DNA of 64,000 bases from Franconibacter pulveris DSM 19144 (GCA_000621185.1 JHYZ01000015.1:121161-185160); one strand, 5' to 3'; positions 1-13,830 are shown, counted from the first letter of the stretch. Notes: generated by a model not told the origin, from the letters alone. Numbers and translations are program-made.

Positions 1-668
1 TTCTCCTGGTCGCCAATCGCCATAACCTCTTCCGGCTTGATATTCAGCGCCTCGGCGAGCGATTTCACGCCCGTACCTTTAGTCACCCGTTTATCCAGGA
101 TTTCCAGGAAGTACGGCGCGCTTTTCAGCACCGTGTATTTCTCTTTCACTTCCTGCGGGATGCGGGTGATGGCTTTATCAAGGATTTCCGGCTCGTCTAT
201 CATCATCACTTTCAGGAAAGTCAAGTTGGGGTCCATTTTCTCCGCTTCGCAGAAGACCAGCGGAATGGTCGCCACAAATGACTCATGCACCGTATAACGG
301 CTGATGTCGCGGTTAGCGGTATAGAGCGTGGTGCGATCGAGTGCATGGAAGTGCGAACCGACTTCGCGGGAGAGTTGCTCCAGATAGCGATAATCGTCAT
401 AACTCAACGGCGTTTGCGCCACGGCGCTGCCATCCGCCGCCTTCTGCACCAGCGCGCCGTTATAAGTGATGCAGTAGTCGCCGGGCTGGTTCATGTGCAG
501 TTCGCGCAGGTAATTTTCCACCCCGGCGTAAGGACGCCCGGTGGTGAGAACCACATTAACGCCGCGCTCGCGGGCGGCGGCAATCGCCTCCTTAACCGCA
601 GGGGAAATGGTGTGATCCGGCAGCAGCAGCGTGCCGTCCATATCGATAGCAATAAGTTTTATGGACAT
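1..668 (-). CDS. yidA: YidA, HAD-family sugar phosphatase (C-terminus off the window)
   Basis: Cytosolic phosphatase of the Cof-type HAD superfamily, known in E. coli to hydrolyse sugar phosphates. The first residues read MSIKLIAIDMDGT and hold the HAD motif I nucleophile pair DxD (D9, D11). The start is ATG at 666-668. About 222 codons are present against roughly 270 for the family, so the C-terminal fifth lies left of the window. It is the last gene of the gyrB-yidB-yidA side of the dnaA region. The reading frame is intact throughout the visible part. Confidence 0.93.
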   Translation of the reverse strand, partial: MSIKLIAIDMDGTLLLPDHTISPAVKEAIAAARERGVNVVLTTGRPYAGVENYLRELHMNQPGDYCITYNGALVQKAADGSAVAQTPLSYDDYRYLEQLSREVGSHFHALDRTTLYTANRDISRYTVHESFVATIPLVFCEAEKMDPNLTFLKVMMIDEPEILDKAITRIPQEVKEKYTVLKSAPYFLEILDKRVTKGTGVKSLAEALNIKPEEVMAIGDQE

Positions 669-770
669 AGCATTCTTTAAAGTAATGGGTTTCGTTTCCA
701 TCCTGGCACGATTTCGCGCAAAAAACAGCAGTCACAGGGCGGCAGAGGAATAGCGAAAGGCGGACCGCTC

Positions 771-801
771 CCGTTTCAGCGCAGCGCGCTGGCTGAAACG
801 G
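771..801. repeat. Perfect 10-bp hairpin between yidA and yidB
   Basis: CCGTTTCAGC at 771-780 is followed by an 11-nt loop and its exact complement GCTGAAACGG at 792-801. It has no flanking T-run on the minus strand, so it is not a canonical intrinsic terminator. It could stabilise the 3' end of the yidB mRNA or act in a rho-dependent stop. Confidence 0.5.
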
Positions 802-821
802 AGCCGTGTACAGAGCGGAGG

Positions 822-1220
822 CTAGCCGAACAGCTTTCCTTTCAGCAGCGTCATCCCCGTTTTCAGCAAGTCGTTATTGGCCTCAGGGTGCAGCTCCCCC
901 TGTGGAGAGAGCGCATCGATAAGTTTTGGCAAATGCTGAGCAACCATGGCGGAAGCCGCATGCATATCAATGCCTAACTTAGCGCCAAGTTCCGTCAACG
1001 CGGGGCTGCCAAGCGCGGCGATAACCTGGTCGGCGCTCAGCAGCCTGTTGGCTTCTGACGTGCTTAGCCATGAGGCGACGATATCGCCAAAACCGCCCTG
1101 GCGGAACTTATCCAGCAGCGCCTGGACGCCGCCCTGCTGATTTACCCAGCTTAAAATAGCCTGATATTTACCCGCATCGCCGTTTAACAGCATGCCGGCG
1201 ACCTGATCAAAAAGTCCCAT
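822..1220 (-). CDS. yidB: YidB, DUF937 family protein
   Basis: A 132-residue cytosolic protein of the DUF937 (YidB) family whose molecular role is not established. It is Ala/Leu/Gly rich and predicted helical, without a signal peptide or membrane segment. The start ATG at 1218-1220 is preceded by the strong ribosome site GGAGAA, 5 bases away. It lies between gyrB and yidA as in E. coli, transcribed in the same direction, but a terminator-like hairpin at 1271-1300 separates it from gyrB. The length equals that of the E. coli protein. Confidence 0.9.
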   Translation of the reverse strand: MGLFDQVAGMLLNGDAGKYQAILSWVNQQGGVQALLDKFRQGGFGDIVASWLSTSEANRLLSADQVIAALGSPALTELGAKLGIDMHAASAMVAQHLPKLIDALSPQGELHPEANNDLLKTGMTLLKGKLFG

Positions 1221-1270
1221 GAAATTCTCCTTTTATGGTTAAAAATTTCCCTTAAGGCCAGCGGCCAGAT

Positions 1271-1300
1271 AAAAAAAAGCCGCGCTGGCGTGCGCGGCTT
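1271..1300 (-). terminator. Intrinsic terminator after gyrB
   Basis: On the minus strand the stem AAGCCGCGC/GCGCGGCTT (1292-1300 pairing with 1277-1285), with a 6-nt loop, runs into eight consecutive T. It lies just downstream of the gyrB stop codon and ends gyrB transcription before yidB. Confidence 0.85.
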
Positions 1301-1314
1301 ACGGTTTTTTGCGT

Positions 1315-4830
<3,516 letters not shown>

Positions 4831-4831
<1 letters not shown>

Positions 4832-5931
4832 CAGAGTCTCATTGGCATAACGACATAGGCCGCCGACGAGCTGGCGCTGTCTTCAATCTGCACGCTGGAA
4901 ACGGAGTCGGTCAGCAGAATGCGCACGTTCTCGCATTTGAGCGCGTTCAGCACATCGAGCACGTAGCTGACGTTGAAGCCGATTTCCATCTCCGCTCCGC
5001 CGTAGGTGACGTCCAGAATCTCTTCCGCCTCTTCCTGTTCAGGGTTATTGGCGGTAATGCGAATCTGGTTTTCACTCACGTAAAGACGCACGCCGCGGAA
5101 TTTCTCGTTGGAGAGAATGGCCGCGCGGGCGAAAGCCTGCTTGAGCAGATCGCAGCCCGCCTCCAGCGTTTTGTCCGGGTTTTTCGGCAGCACGCGGCGA
5201 TAATCCGGGAAACGGCCATCTACCAGCTTGGAGGTGAAGATGAAATCGTTCACGTGGGCGCGGATGTTGTTGCTGCCAATCTGGATACGCAGCGGGCTGT
5301 CGCCGCCGTCCAGCATGCGCATCAGCTCCAGCACCCCTTTACGCGGCACGATCACCGAATGGTTCGGCAGCGGCTGGCCAATCGGCATAGAGCAGACCGC
5401 CAGACGGTGGCCGTCGGTCGCTACCGTGCGCAGCTCTTCGCCTTCAGTTTCAAACAGCATGCCGTTTAAGTAGTAGCGCACGTCCTGATGAGCCATGGAG
5501 AACTGCGTGGCTTCAATCAGCCGTTTCATGGTCGCCTGGGGAAGCGTAAATTCGACTTCGCTCTGCCAGTCGTCCAGGTTCGGGAAATCCGCCGCCGGCA
5601 GCGTGGAAAGCGAGAAGCGGCTGCGTCCGGAGCGCACCAGCATACGGTCGCCCTCCAGCTGCACAGCAATTTCCGCCCCTTCCGGCAAGCCGCGGCAGAT
5701 ATCAAAGAATTTACGCGCCGGCACCGTGGTGGCGCCGGGCTCGTGGGGTTGCGCCAACGCTACGCGCGCCACCATTTCCATTTCCAGATCGGTGCCGGTT
5801 AACGACAGGGCGCCATCCGCTACCTGCAACAGCAGGTTGCCGAGAATAGGCAACGTCGGTCGGCCGCCGAGCGGGCCGCTGACCTGCTGGAGCGGCTTTA
5901 ATAAATGTTCACGTTCAACGGTAAATTTCAT
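4831..5931 (-). CDS. dnaN: DNA polymerase III beta sliding clamp
   Basis: Ring-shaped processivity clamp for DNA polymerase III, and a binding platform for Hda and mismatch-repair proteins. It has 366 residues, the same as E. coli, with three repeated clamp domains and the conserved C-terminal VVMPMRL. It starts with ATG 5 bases after the dnaA stop and ends overlapping the recF start, so it is co-transcribed and probably translationally coupled at both ends. Nothing is unusual in the sequence. Confidence 0.98.
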
Positions 5932-5935
5932 AGCG

Positions 5936-7324
5936 TCACGAAGAGAGTGTTCTGATTAAATTGGAAAAATCTTCTTTGATATCATGGCTTTCCTCACGCA
6001 GCTGCTCGATTTTACGGCAGGCGTGCAGCACGGTGGTATGGTCGCGGCCACCGAATGCGTCGCCAATCTCAGGCAGGCTGTGGTTGGTTAGCTCTTTGGC
6101 GAGCGCCATCGCCATCTGGCGCGGACGCGCAACCGAGCGGGAACGCCGCTTGGAAAGCAGGTCTGCGACCTTGATCTTATAGTACTCCGCCACCGTCTTC
6201 TGAATATTGTCGATGGTGACCAGTTTTTCCTGTAACGCCAGCAGATCGCGCAGCGCTTCGCGCACAAAATCGATAGTGATCGCGCGCCCCGTAAAGTTGG
6301 CGTTGGCGATAACGCGATTCAGCGCCCCTTCAAGCTCTCGTACATTGGAGCGCAGGCGCTTGGCAATAAAAAACGCCACTTCGCCCGGCAGGCGAATGTC
6401 GTTCTCATCGGCTTTCTTCATCAGGATCGCCACGCGGGTTTCCAGCTCCGGCGGCTCGATAGCCACCGTCAGGCCCCAGCCGAAGCGAGACTTCAGGCGG
6501 TCTTCCACGCCGTTAATCTCTTTCGGGTAGCGATCCGACGTCAGGATTATCTGCTGATTGCCTTCCAGCAAGGCGTTAAAGGTATGAAAGAACTCTTCCT
6601 GCGAACGCTCTTTATTGGCGAAGAACTGGATGTCATCGATAAGCAGCGCGTCTACCGAGCGGTAGTAGCGCTTGAACTCTTCAATGGCGTTGTTCTGCAG
6701 CGCCTTTACCATATCCTGCACAAAGCGTTCGGAGTGCATGTACACCACTTTGGCATTGGGCTTGCGCGCCATAATGCCGTTACCTACCGCGTGTAGCAGG
6801 TGGGTTTTACCGAGGCCCGTGCCGCCATAAAGGAAAAGCGGGTTATAAGCGCCGCCAGGATTGTCCGCCACCTGGCGGGCCGCCGCGCGCGCCAGCTGGT
6901 TCGACTTACCTTCCACAAAGTTATCAAACGTGTGTTTTACGTTGACGTTCGAGCGGTAGGAGGGCTCCGCCGGCGCGGGCACATTGTCCCAGCTTGGGCG
7001 TACGGGCGGGGCGACTGGCGCCGCGACAGGCGCAGGCTTCACCGCATGGTTTACCGGCGCGGCCGCCTGGGCCGTGACGGGCTTGCTGCCGACTTCAAAA
7101 CGCAGGAGCGGCGCGTCAGTGCCGCAAAAATCATTTAACAGTCCGTTGATATTATTGAGGTATTTGTCCCTTACCCAATCGAGCACAAACCGATTTGGCG
7201 CATACAAAGCCAGCGTGTTATCGCTCAGTTCCGCCTGTAGGGGGCGTATCCACATACTGAATTCTGTGGCTGGTAACTCATCCTGCAATCGGGCAAGACA
7301 CTGCTGCCAAAGCGAAAGTGACAC
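5936..7324 (-). CDS. dnaA: DnaA, chromosomal replication initiator
   Basis: AAA+ initiator that binds DnaA boxes and melts oriC, which lies at 48181-48446 in this window. The GTG at 7322-7324 gives 462 residues beginning with SLSLW after the initiator, matching the E. coli GTG start. A longer in-frame start at 7372 would add 16 unrelated residues. Domain I (about 1-85), a Pro/Ala-rich variable linker (about 90-125), Walker A GGTGLGKT, Walker B LLIDDIQF, and the domain IV signature GGRDHTTV are all present. The linker is a little shorter than in E. coli (462 against 467 residues). Autoregulation is suggested by the DnaA box at 7538. Confidence 0.98.
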   Translation of the reverse strand: MSLSLWQQCLARLQDELPATEFSMWIRPLQAELSDNTLALYAPNRFVLDWVRDKYLNNINGLLNDFCGTDAPLLRFEVGSKPVTAQAAAPVNHAVKPAPVAAPVAPPVRPSWDNVPAPAEPSYRSNVNVKHTFDNFVEGKSNQLARAAARQVADNPGGAYNPLFLYGGTGLGKTHLLHAVGNGIMARKPNAKVVYMHSERFVQDMVKALQNNAIEEFKRYYRSVDALLIDDIQFFANKERSQEEFFHTFNALLEGNQQIILTSDRYPKEINGVEDRLKSRFGWGLTVAIEPPELETRVAILMKKADENDIRLPGEVAFFIAKRLRSNVRELEGALNRVIANANFTGRAITIDFVREALRDLLALQEKLVTIDNIQKTVAEYYKIKVADLLSKRRSRSVARPRQMAMALAKELTNHSLPEIGDAFGGRDHTTVLHACRKIEQLREESHDIKEDFSNLIRTLSS

Positions 7325-7455
7325 GGCGGACTCCACTCGAACAAAGTCGATAAAAGACGAAGACTGAAACATTCATGATTGTTGACACATGCGGGTCAAA
7401 CCCCGAAACGGGAGGCATGCGAACCGCTATTTGCGGTTTTTAACCCGAGGCTGTC

Positions 7456-7510
7456 GATCCGGGGATCGCGATCGGGACCGCGGATCATAGCCTAAAGCGA
7501 GCCAGAGATC
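7456..7510 (-). promoter_or_regulatory. dnaA promoter region with Dam-site cluster
   Basis: Five GATC sites occur within 55 bp (7456, 7464, 7470, 7483, 7507). On the minus strand a candidate -10 TATGAT lies at 7484-7489. E. coli dnaAp2 has a similar GATC cluster that links dnaA transcription to SeqA sequestration after fork passage. I infer the same here. I could not assign a good -35. Confidence 0.6.
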
Positions 7511-7537
7511 TTCTGTTTCTCACAGATTCTTCATGAT

Positions 7538-7546
7538 TTATCCACA
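7538..7546 (+). promoter_or_regulatory. DnaA box upstream of dnaA
   Basis: Perfect consensus TTATCCACA, about 215 bp upstream of the dnaA GTG. In E. coli an identical box between dnaA promoters 1 and 2 mediates autorepression by DnaA. Confidence 0.9.
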
Positions 7547-8076
<530 letters not shown>

Positions 8077-8093
8077 TAAAAGCTAACCCACTA

Positions 8094-8453
8094 GTGGTTA
8101 AGCTCGCATTTCCCAGGGAGTTACGTTTGTTAACTCCCACTCATTTCACTTTCGTCTTCCAGCAACCACAACGGGCTGGCACGCCGCAAATCACCATTCT
8201 CGGCCGCCTTAATTCGCTGGGGCATCCCCGTATCGGTCTTACCGTCGCCAAAAAGAACGTCAAGCGCGCCCATGAACGCAACCGGATTAAACGTCTGACG
8301 CGTGAAAGCTTCCGTTTACGTCAGCATGAACTGCCGCCCATGGATTTTGTGGTGGTGGCGAAAAGGGGTGTCGCCGATCTCGATAACCGGGCGCTTTCGG
8401 AAGCGTTGGAAAAGTTATGGCGTCGCCATTGTCGCCTGGCTCGCGGCTCCTGA
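8094..8453 (+). CDS. rnpA: RNase P protein component
   Basis: Basic protein subunit of ribonuclease P that, with the RNA M1, matures tRNA 5' ends. It has 119 residues and the RNR signature region ([13 protein letters not shown]). The start is GTG at 8094, 17 bases after the rpmH stop, as in E. coli, where the start is also GTG. The last 37 bases overlap yidD in another frame, a conserved arrangement that suggests coupled translation. Confidence 0.97.
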   Translation: MVKLAFPRELRLLTPTHFTFVFQQPQRAGTPQITILGRLNSLGHPRIGLTVAKKNVKRAHERNRIKRLTRESFRLRQHELPPMDFVVVAKRGVADLDNRALSEALEKLWRRHCRLARGS

Positions 8454-8674
8454 TAGCCCTCATTCGGGTCTATCAACGATTTATTAGCCCCTTGCTTGGG
8501 CCACATTGTCGTTTTCAACCCACCTGTTCGCAGTATGGAATTGAGGCCTTACGCAGGTTTGGGGTGATAAAAGGCAGTTGGTTGACAGTGAAACGCGTAT
8601 TAAAATGCCACCCTTTGAACCCGGGTGGAGACGACCCCGTCCCGCCAGGACCTTTTGATACCAGAGAACACTAA
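8417..8674 (+). CDS. yidD: YidD, membrane protein insertion efficiency factor
   Basis: Small peripheral inner-membrane protein that helps YidC-dependent insertion. The 85-residue product has an N-terminal amphipathic segment ([18 protein letters not shown]) and the conserved cysteine core [14 protein letters not shown] followed by [12 protein letters not shown] at 8417 lies inside rnpA (37-base overlap) and the stop is 2 bases before yidC. Its position between rnpA and yidC is diagnostic. Confidence 0.95.
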   Translation: MASPLSPGSRLLIALIRVYQRFISPLLGPHCRFQPTCSQYGIEALRRFGVIKGSWLTVKRVLKCHPLNPGGDDPVPPGPFDTREH

Positions 8675-8676
8675 CG

Positions 8677-10323
8677 ATGGATTCGCAACGCAATCTTCTT
8701 GTCATCGCTTTGTTGTTCGTGTCTTTCATGATCTGGCAAGCCTGGGAGCAGGATAAAAATCCTCAGCCTCAGACGCAGCAGACCACGCAGACTACGACCA
8801 CCGCAGCGGGTAGCGCCGCAAGCCAGGGCGTACCGGCCAGTGGCCAGGGGAAACTCATTACCGTTAAGACAGACGTCCTTTCTCTTACCATCAACACCCG
8901 TGGTGGCGATGTAGAGCAGGCGCTGCTGTTGACCTACCCGAAAGAGCTCGGCTCTAACGAACCTTTCCAGCTGCTGGAAACCACCCCGGAGTTTATCTAC
9001 CAGGCGCAGAGCGGCCTGACTGGCCGTGACGGCCCGGATAACCCGGCAAACGGCGCGCGTCCGCTGTATAACGTTACCCAGGATGCTTTCACCCTGGCGG
9101 ACGGTCAGAACGAACTGGCTATCCCGATGACGTACACCGACGCGGCGGGCAACACCTTCACCAAAACGTTCGTCCTCAAGCGCGGCGACTATGCGGTGAA
9201 TGTAGGTTACAGCGTGCAGAACGCCAGCCAGAAGCCGCTGGAAGTCTCCGCTTTCGGTCAGTTGAAGCAATCCATCAACCTGCCCGCTCACCGCGATACC
9301 GGCAGCAACAACTTTGCGTTGCACACTTTCCGCGGCGCGGCTTACTCCACGCCTGACGAGAAGTATGAGAAGTACAAGTTCGACACCATCGCTGATAACG
9401 AGAACCTGAGCATCAGCTCCAAAGGCGGCTGGGTGGCGATGCTGCAGCAGTACTTCGCTACCGCGTGGGTTCCGCGTAACGATGTAGACAACAACTTCTA
9501 CACCTCCAACCTTGGCAACGGCGTTGCGGCTATCGGCTACAAATCGCAGCCGGTACTGGTGCAGCCGGGCCAGACGGGCCAGTTGACCAGCACCTTGTGG
9601 GTCGGCCCGGAGATTCAGGACAAGATGGCCGCCGTTGCGCCGCACCTTGACCTGACGGTGGATTACGGCTGGCTGTGGTTTATCTCTCAGCCGCTGTTCA
9701 AGCTGCTGAAGTGGATCCACAGCTTCCTCGGCAACTGGGGCTTCTCCATCATCGTTATCACCTTTATCGTTCGTGGCATCATGTACCCGCTGACCAAAGC
9801 GCAGTACACCTCCATGGCGAAAATGCGCATGCTGCAGCCGAAGATTCAGGCGATGCGCGAGCGTCTGGGTGACGACAAACAGCGTATGAGCCAGGAGATG
9901 ATGGCGCTGTATAAAGCAGAGAAAGTAAACCCGCTGGGTGGTTGCTTCCCGCTGCTGATTCAGATGCCTATCTTCCTTGCGCTGTACTACATGCTGATGG
10001 GCTCCGTAGAGCTGCGCCACGCGCCGTTCGCGCTCTGGATCCATGACCTGTCCGCGCAGGACCCGTACTACATCCTGCCGATCCTGATGGGCGTGACGAT
10101 GTTCTTCATTCAGAAGATGTCGCCGACCACCGTGACCGACCCGATGCAGCAGAAGATCATGACCTTTATGCCGGTCATCTTCACGGTCTTCTTCCTGTGG
10201 TTCCCGTCCGGTCTGGTGCTGTACTATATCGTCAGCAACCTGGTGACCATCCTTCAGCAGCAGCTGATCTACCGCGGTCTGGAAAAACGCGGTCTGCACA
10301 GCCGCGAGAAGAAGAAGTCCTGA
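8677..10323 (+). CDS. yidC: YidC membrane protein insertase
   Basis: Inner-membrane insertase and chaperone that works alone or with SecYEG, for example on the ATP synthase c subunit encoded at 43412. It has 548 residues: an N-terminal transmembrane helix (about 5-21), a Gln/Thr-rich linker, a large periplasmic beta domain (about 55-340), then the conserved Oxa1 core with five membrane helices (about 350-530). The basic tail is [13 protein letters not shown]. It starts 2 bases after yidD. Confidence 0.98.
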   Translation: MDSQRNLLVIALLFVSFMIWQAWEQDKNPQPQTQQTTQTTTTAAGSAASQGVPASGQGKLITVKTDVLSLTINTRGGDVEQALLLTYPKELGSNEPFQLLETTPEFIYQAQSGLTGRDGPDNPANGARPLYNVTQDAFTLADGQNELAIPMTYTDAAGNTFTKTFVLKRGDYAVNVGYSVQNASQKPLEVSAFGQLKQSINLPAHRDTGSNNFALHTFRGAAYSTPDEKYEKYKFDTIADNENLSISSKGGWVAMLQQYFATAWVPRNDVDNNFYTSNLGNGVAAIGYKSQPVLVQPGQTGQLTSTLWVGPEIQDKMAAVAPHLDLTVDYGWLWFISQPLFKLLKWIHSFLGNWGFSIIVITFIVRGIMYPLTKAQYTSMAKMRMLQPKIQAMRERLGDDKQRMSQEMMALYKAEKVNPLGGCFPLLIQMPIFLALYYMLMGSVELRHAPFALWIHDLSAQDPYYILPILMGVTMFFIQKMSPTTVTDPMQQKIMTFMPVIFTVFFLWFPSGLVLYYIVSNLVTILQQQLIYRGLEKRGLHSREKKKS

Positions 10324-10343
10324 CAGCGCACGCGCTAACGTGG

Positions 10344-10370
10344 AAGGCGGTCATCTGACCGCCTTTTTTA
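10344..10370 (+). terminator. Intrinsic terminator after yidC
   Basis: GGCGGTCA (10346-10353) pairs with TGACCGCC (10356-10363), followed by six T. It separates the rpmH-yidC unit from mnmE. Confidence 0.85.
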
Positions 10371-10431
10371 TTTTCACCGGACGGGTAAGCGAAGCCTGCC
10401 CGCCAGTAAGAACCAACAACAGAGAACGACC

Positions 10432-11796
10432 ATGAGCCATAGCGATACAATCGTCGCCCAGGCCACCCCACCCGGACGCGGCGGCGTGGGCATTCTGCGC
10501 ATTTCCGGTAAGCTTGCCCGGGACGTCGCGCAGGCCGTGCTGGGCAAGCTGCCTAAGCCGCGTTACGCCGACTATCTGCCGTTTAAAGATAGCGATAACA
10601 CCCCGCTCGACCAGGGCATCGCGCTGTGGTTCCCGGGGCCGAACTCCTTTACCGGCGAAGATGTGCTGGAGCTGCAGGGCCACGGCGGCCCGGTGATTCT
10701 GGATTTGCTGCTTAAGCGCATCCTGACGCTTCCCGGCGTGCGTATCGCCCGCCCCGGCGAGTTCTCCGAGCGCGCGTTTCTTAACGATAAGCTCGACCTC
10801 GCTCAGGCGGAGGCGATTGCCGACCTGATTGACGCCAGCTCTGAGCAGGCGGCGCGCTCGGCGCTTAACTCGCTTCAGGGCGCCTTCTCCGCCCGCGTTA
10901 ACCATCTGGTGGAAGCGCTTACTCACCTGCGCATCTTTGTGGAAGCGGCCATCGACTTCCCGGATGAAGAGATAGATTTCCTCTCGGACGGCAAAATCGA
11001 AGCGCAGCTCAACACGGTGATTGCCGATCTCGACGCGGTGCGCGCCGAAGCGCGCCAGGGCAGTCTGCTGCGTGAAGGGATGAAAGTGGTTATCGCCGGG
11101 CGCCCTAACGCCGGCAAATCAAGCCTGCTGAACGCGCTGGCGGGCCGTGAAGCGGCCATCGTGACCGATATCGCCGGCACCACCCGCGACGTGCTGCGCG
11201 AGCACATCCACATCGACGGCATGCCGCTGCACATCATCGATACCGCAGGCCTGCGCGAAGCGAGCGACGAAGTAGAGCGCATCGGCATCGAGCGCGCCTG
11301 GAAAGAGATTGAACAGGCGGACCGCGTGCTGTTTATGGTGGACGGCACTACCACCGACGCCGTGGACCCGGCGCAAATCTGGCCGGATTTTATGGCGCGT
11401 CTGCCGCAGACCCTGCCGATTACCGTCGTACGCAATAAAGCGGACGTTACCGGCGAAGCGCCAGGCCTGACAGAAGTAAACGGTCACTCACTTATTCGTC
11501 TGTCGGCCCGTTCCGGCGATGGCGTGGAGGTGCTGCGCGATCATCTGAAAAGCAGCATGGGCTTCGATACCAACATGGAAGGCGGCTTTCTGGCGCGTCG
11601 TCGCCATCTGCAGGCGCTGGAAGAGGCAGCCGCCCATCTGCAACAGGGCAAAGCGCAGCTGCTGGGCGCCTGGGCGGGCGAGCTGCTGGCGGAAGAGTTA
11701 AGGCTGGCGCAGCAAAGCTTAAGCGAGATAACCGGCGAGTTTACCTCTGACGACCTGCTGGGCCGTATTTTCTCCAGCTTCTGTATTGGCAAATAA
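10432..11796 (+). CDS. mnmE: MnmE, tRNA wobble-uridine GTPase
   Basis: Dimeric GTPase that with MnmG (46202-48091) installs the 5-carboxymethylaminomethyl group on U34 of tRNAs. It has 454 residues: an N-terminal tetrahydrofolate-binding domain, a central helical domain interrupted by the G domain (G1 [10 protein letters not shown]2 GTTRD, G3 DTAG, G4 NKAD), and the C-terminal catalytic CIGK. The start ATG at 10432 follows AACGACC. In E. coli tnaC/tnaA follow; here a terminator and a reverse-strand transporter follow, so the tryptophanase operon is absent at this site. Confidence 0.98.
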   Translation: MSHSDTIVAQATPPGRGGVGILRISGKLARDVAQAVLGKLPKPRYADYLPFKDSDNTPLDQGIALWFPGPNSFTGEDVLELQGHGGPVILDLLLKRILTLPGVRIARPGEFSERAFLNDKLDLAQAEAIADLIDASSEQAARSALNSLQGAFSARVNHLVEALTHLRIFVEAAIDFPDEEIDFLSDGKIEAQLNTVIADLDAVRAEARQGSLLREGMKVVIAGRPNAGKSSLLNALAGREAAIVTDIAGTTRDVLREHIHIDGMPLHIIDTAGLREASDEVERIGIERAWKEIEQADRVLFMVDGTTTDAVDPAQIWPDFMARLPQTLPITVVRNKADVTGEAPGLTEVNGHSLIRLSARSGDGVEVLRDHLKSSMGFDTNMEGGFLARRRHLQALEEAAAHLQQGKAQLLGAWAGELLAEELRLAQQSLSEITGEFTSDDLLGRIFSSFCIGK

Positions 11797-11804
11797 CGGC
11801 CTCA

Positions 11805-11833
11805 ATAAAAAACCCGCTTCGGCGGGTTTTTTT
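11805..11833. terminator. Bidirectional terminator between mnmE and the LysE-type gene
   Basis: AACCCGC (11811-11817), TTCG loop, GCGGGTT (11822-11828), with an A-run on the left and a T-run on the right. It can stop mnmE from the left and the convergent transporter gene from the right. Confidence 0.9.
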
Positions 11834-11852
11834 ATGTCTGCTGATTGAACGC

Positions 11853-12473
11853 TTAGCGCTTGCTGAAAGCCAGCTTCGCGGCGAAAGCCATAAACAGCAG
11901 TCCGGTTGAGCGATCCATCCACTTCACCACGGCCGGTTTGCTGAGCGCGCCGGAAACCGAGCGCGTGGCGAGGATAAGCGTTAACGACCAGAGCGTGCCG
12001 ATAAGCACGTGGATAGCCACCAGCAGAAAGGTCCACTCCATCGGCGGGTAGCCTGCCGGAATAAACTGCGGCAGAAACGAGACATAAAAGACGCCCATCT
12101 TCGGGTTAAGCACGTTGCCGAGCAGGCCGCGCAGAAACCAGTTCGTGCTCTTCGAACCGTTAGCCGCAGAAGCAGTAAAAGACTCACGCGGGCGGAAAAG
12201 CAACTGCACGCCCAGCCACAGCAGGTAAGCCGCGCCGCACCATTTCAGGAGGTTATAGGCCACTTCGGAAACGGCAATCAGCGCGCCCAGGCCAAACGCC
12301 ACCAGCGCCCCCCAGACAAAACACCCGGCGTCGATGCCCAGCGCGGCGTGAAACGCTTTTTTGCCCCCTTCGACGGAGGCGGTGCGCAGAATAAGCGCCG
12401 TGTCGAGACCAGGCGTTAGCGTCAAAAGGGTAGCGGCCAGGCAGTAGGCAAGCAGGGCGTCGGTTACGGACAT
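11853..12473 (-). CDS. LysE/RhtB-family amino-acid exporter
   Basis: Predicted six-helix inner-membrane exporter of the LysE/RhtB superfamily, which usually exports amino acids or their analogues; the substrate is unknown. The 206-residue form starts at ATG 12471-12473 behind the strong site AGGAGAG. A longer frame reaching 12575 lacks both a ribosome site and homology-like sequence. The N-terminus shows the family pattern LLTLTPGLDTALILR and G(L/I)DAG, and the middle has the GNVLNPKMGVFYVSFLPQF signature. It is divergent from the gene at 12647, with 173 bp between them. Confidence 0.88.
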   Translation of the reverse strand: MSVTDALLAYCLAATLLTLTPGLDTALILRTASVEGGKKAFHAALGIDAGCFVWGALVAFGLGALIAVSEVAYNLLKWCGAAYLLWLGVQLLFRPRESFTASAANGSKSTNWFLRGLLGNVLNPKMGVFYVSFLPQFIPAGYPPMEWTFLLVAIHVLIGTLWSLTLILATRSVSGALSKPAVVKWMDRSTGLLFMAFAAKLAFSKR

Positions 12474-12646
12474 GTTTCTCTCCTGAAAGAAGCGAAAAAT
12501 GCCAAATGCCGCCGTGATGATCAATCCCTTTCGCCCTGCCCCGCCTGATTTTGGGGTAGCCTGGACGAACGACATAAAATACGTTTCGTTAATAGCGCGC
12601 GATAAGGGCTATCCTTTCCGCCATCGTTAATTTCAGGGAAAGCATT

Positions 12647-13324
12647 ATGCCGCACGCCGCTTTAACCACGCTTTATGAAGAGACCAGCGCGCGCACGCTG
12701 GCGCTCTGGCGCAACGCGCCGGGCATCGGTGAAACCATGCAGAGCGACTATTACGACAAGACTCGATTTGCGCCCGCTACCGGCATCCAGCCCCTGCTTT
12801 CGGCTGCGTTGCGGGTATTGCTTGAAGAGGTTAACACCCTTGCCGAAGGCGACCCGCTGGCGGATGCGATGCCGCTTAATGGCCTGCACTTTACCTTTCT
12901 GGCCGTTACCCTTCCGCTTTACCAGCGCCAGCAGCGGCCGGAAAAGCTTGCCGAGCTGCTTGAGATTTGGGAGGCGTACCGCGCCAGGCCCACCTGCATT
13001 AGCGAACTTCAGCTGGTGGCGCTGCCGGGGCAGTTATTGCTGGCGGGCATTCCGGACAGCGACAGCGCGGCAGCGCGCAAAGCGCTGGCGCAGCGCCTGT
13101 TACGTTCCGGCTGGCGGGATGAAATCACCGCACGCTACCACAACACGCCGCTGCCGCCGCCCTTCTGGCACAGCACCCTGCTGCGCTACCGGGCGCAGCG
13201 GCTGCCGGAGCCGTGGCGTGAGTTTTTCCTGACGCGCCGGCAGCAGCGCTATGGCGCCGTGAGCGCGCCGCGTCAGCTGGTCATGACGAACTACAACTGG
13301 ACGCAGGTGGACACGCTGGATTAA
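12647..13324 (+). CDS. Uncharacterised protein with two HxT motifs (2H phosphoesterase-like)
   Basis: I do not recognise this 225-residue protein by name. It carries two HxT motifs, H81-F-T83 (in GLHFTFLAV) and H175-S-T177 (in PFWHSTLLRY), each in a hydrophobic strand-like context and 94 residues apart. This is the arrangement of the 2H phosphoesterase/LigT-like superfamily, which acts on 2',3'-cyclic phosphates or RNA ends. That assignment is inference from the motifs alone. There is no signal peptide or membrane helix. ATG at 12647 follows AGGGA. Its stop shares the palindrome TTAA with the convergent DUF4865 gene. It could be a stand-alone gene driven from the intergenic region at 12474-12646. 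Confidence 0.72.
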   Translation: MPHAALTTLYEETSARTLALWRNAPGIGETMQSDYYDKTRFAPATGIQPLLSAALRVLLEEVNTLAEGDPLADAMPLNGLHFTFLAVTLPLYQRQQRPEKLAELLEIWEAYRARPTCISELQLVALPGQLLLAGIPDSDSAAARKALAQRLLRSGWRDEITARYHNTPLPPPFWHSTLLRYRAQRLPEPWREFFLTRRQQRYGAVSAPRQLVMTNYNWTQVDTLD

Positions 13325-13830
13325 CCGCAGGCGACATAGCCTGTACGGTAATAGTCATAGCCCAGCTGTGGTACGGCGGGCGGCGCGGCAAGAAAATCTG
13401 CGCGCAACCATGACCAGCGGCTGACGTCCCACGCGGCGAGCATCGCTTGTGGTAAGGCGAACTCGCTGAAAGGCGCAACGGGTTCGCTTCGCAAGGCAAT
13501 GACCTTTGCGGCCTTCACCTCTGCGACATCAGGCAGGCGACGAGCCAGCCAGCTGTCGATATGCGGCCAGCCAAACTGGCGGGTCAGCGCGGCAAAGCCC
13601 GGGCTTTCCAGAAAGCGCGCCATAGAATCCGCGTCGCGCCAGCAGTAAAGCGGCGCGTAACGGTTCTCACGGCTCGCCAGCACCGCGTCATCCCGCCGTG
13701 CCCAGAGGTACGTTTTAAAGATAAGACCGGGAAAGCCGTCAAGCTTCGCGCCATTGTCGGCGATGCGCTGCGCAATCCTCGCCATGTCATAATCGGCGGG
13801 CAACGTGAAACGGTATTGCATGACTATCAT
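13321..13830 (-). CDS. DUF4865 family protein
   Basis: A 169-residue cytosolic protein resembling the DUF4865 family (opening MQYRFTLPADYDM, then GFPGLIFKTYL and NRYAPLYCW). Its function is unknown; the pattern fits an alpha-beta barrel fold like those of small monooxygenases, which is inference. ATG at 13828-13830 is chosen because CCGGAGG lies just upstream. It overlaps the tautomerase stop by four bases (ATGA), so it is translationally coupled and last in a three-gene operon. MQYR at 13821 is an alternative internal start. Confidence 0.8.
   Translation of the reverse strand: MIVMQYRFTLPADYDMARIAQRIADNGAKLDGFPGLIFKTYLWARRDDAVLASRENRYAPLYCWRDADSMARFLESPGFAALTRQFGWPHIDSWLARRLPDVAEVKAAKVIALRSEPVAPFSEFALPQAMLAAWDVSRWSWLRADFLAAPPAVPQLGYDYYRTGYVACG

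Noticed and set aside
8671..10299. 542-codon open frame opposite yidC
   Set aside because: Composition (Arg, His, Gln rich) and exact coincidence with yidC mark it as a shadow frame.
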